Source: Bacteriovoracaceae bacterium (GTDB lineage Bacteria > Bdellovibrionota > Bacteriovoracia > Bacteriovoracales > Bacteriovoracaceae). From it: DNA of 7,847 nucleotides. Positions 7,002 to 7,847 of the stretch are shown one piece after another (within the stretch, counting starts at the first letter, position 1; the number at the start of each line of letters is the position of its first letter). The stretch lies in assembly GCA_018060635.1 (NCBI GenBank), contig JAGOVR010000071.1, positions 1 to 7,847 on the forward strand, given 5' to 3'. The position numbers and the translations under genes are program-made. The notes beneath the pieces were generated by a model. That model was not told where the DNA came from. It saw only the letters and a program-made list of their open reading frames with translations, and did not search any database.

Positions 7002-7847
7002 TGAATATAAGTTCAGAACAAAAAATAGCTATTAACCATTCAGGTGGTGTTCTGCTTAATGCAGGTGCAGGTTCTGGAAAAACAGCCGTCTTAGTAGAGC
7101 ATCTTATTTTACTGATTGATAATTGTATTAAAGATTATTCTAAAGAAAATCTTCCCAGTTTTTCTAACTTTTTTCGTTCTCGTTTTTCTCGTGTTGTTTT
7201 TATGACATTTACTAATAAAGCCGCAGATGAAATTTATTTAAGAATTAAAGCTCGAATAGAAAAAAAGAAGCAAGAATCATCTTATTGGGAAATAGTGAAG
7301 ACACATTTGGATGTTATAAAAATTACGACGATTCATGGTTTCTGTTTGAATCTTTTAAAACAAGGTTTTTTTTCTCAAGTGGGAAGCCATATAGAGGTTT
7401 TAAGTAAAAGTGAATGGGAAGAACATTTAAGAGGCTTATATTTAGAGTGGATAGAATTTAAAAAACAAAATAAACAGCAAAAAGAACTGTTAGAGACACT
7501 CATTCACAATGAGAACTCTATGACTTCAGCTTTACAGAAAATTTTTGAAAATCCTACTTTACGTTTAGCCTGGAAAGAATCAACTGATCAAAATAAAGCA
7601 CCTCAGGATATATGGCCATGGTTTAAAGAAATACTAAAACTTAATGATTTGCAAGCCTTGTTTGAAGAGGTCGTTCCGTTAAAAAGTGTTTCTGATCAAG
7701 ATTACTCAGAAATTTATGAATTGTTAGATAAATTTCAAAAACTACGCCAGATTGAACATTTTGATCATGATACTTTTAAATTATATCAAGAACTTTTTAG
7801 CATGGAGAGATGGAAAAGAGTTCCTAAAAAGTTAGCAGATGATTTAG
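6998..7847 (+). CDS. addA: AddA-like UvrD/Rep-family (SF1A) helicase, C-terminus cut by window edge
   Basis: An open frame of 283 codons runs off the right edge with no stop. The N-terminal motifs of a superfamily 1A DNA helicase are in order: a Q-motif (SSEQKIAI, Q8), Walker A AGAGSGKT (residues 22-29, K28 and T29), motif Ia TFTNKAADEI (70-79) and TIHGF (111-115). The later motifs and the C-terminal RecB-type nuclease domain expected of AddA lie beyond the window, so AddA is assigned partly from its neighbour: the four-base ATGA overlap with an AddB-like gene is the usual addB-addA order. The protein should be the ATP-driven motor, moving 3' to 5' on DNA, of the complex that processes double-strand ends. 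About 40 residues separate Walker A from motif Ia, longer than in simple UvrD proteins. The start may be either of two adjacent ATGs, 6998 or 7001. Another UvrD-like helicase is possible but less likely. Confidence 0.87.
   Translation, partial: MMNISSEQKIAINHSGGVLLNAGAGSGKTAVLVEHLILLIDNCIKDYSKENLPSFSNFFRSRFSRVVFMTFTNKAADEIYLRIKARIEKKKQESSYWEIVKTHLDVIKITTIHGFCLNLLKQGFFSQVGSHIEVLSKSEWEEHLRGLYLEWIEFKKQNKQQKELLETLIHNENSMTSALQKIFENPTLRLAWKESTDQNKAPQDIWPWFKEILKLNDLQALFEEVVPLKSVSDQDYSEIYELLDKFQKLRQIEHFDHDTFKLYQELFSMERWKRVPKKLADDL

Overview
The window is AT-rich (about one third G+C by eye) and densely coding. It carries two transcription units that diverge from a 77-base gap at 2926-3002. A secreted-protein signal peptide, an outer-membrane-type lipobox and an AddB/AddA pair point to a Gram-negative bacterium. 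The gene types would fit Bdellovibrionota or other former deltaproteobacteria, but this is an impression from gene content only. No RNA gene, insertion sequence, CRISPR array, attachment site or convincing intrinsic terminator was found.

Left unit, minus strand: a membrane-bound iron-sulfur/heme-b-type reductase (start 2925, end 928) of the FadF/EMO kind, expected to pass electrons from an electron-transfer flavoprotein to the quinone pool. It is followed by a gene that starts inside its 3' end at a TTG codon (974) and runs off the left edge. That gene encodes an unrecognised, cysteine-rich exported protein with a clear signal peptide.

Right unit, plus strand: an unrecognised multi-pass membrane protein (3003-3602), an unrecognised lipoprotein (3602-4591), a compact AddB-type PD-(D/E)XK nuclease with a four-cysteine iron-sulfur signature (4623-7001), and the N-terminal part of an AddA/UvrD-type helicase (6998 to the right edge). 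Gaps or overlaps of -1, +31 and -4 bases suggest one operon. AddA and AddB together should form the helicase-nuclease that processes double-strand DNA ends for RecA-dependent repair. Why two envelope proteins precede them is not evident.

Two non-coding structures stand out. A perfect 12-base palindrome in the divergent gap places a TATACT -10-like hexamer on both strands at once, as in a bidirectional promoter. An 11-bp hairpin around the addB start codon holds the likely Shine-Dalgarno sequence in its stem and the AUG in its loop, which suggests translational control of the nuclease. No undescribed defence or mobile system can be claimed from this window. The best candidates for new biology are the uncharacterised membrane protein/lipoprotein pair and the addB start hairpin.
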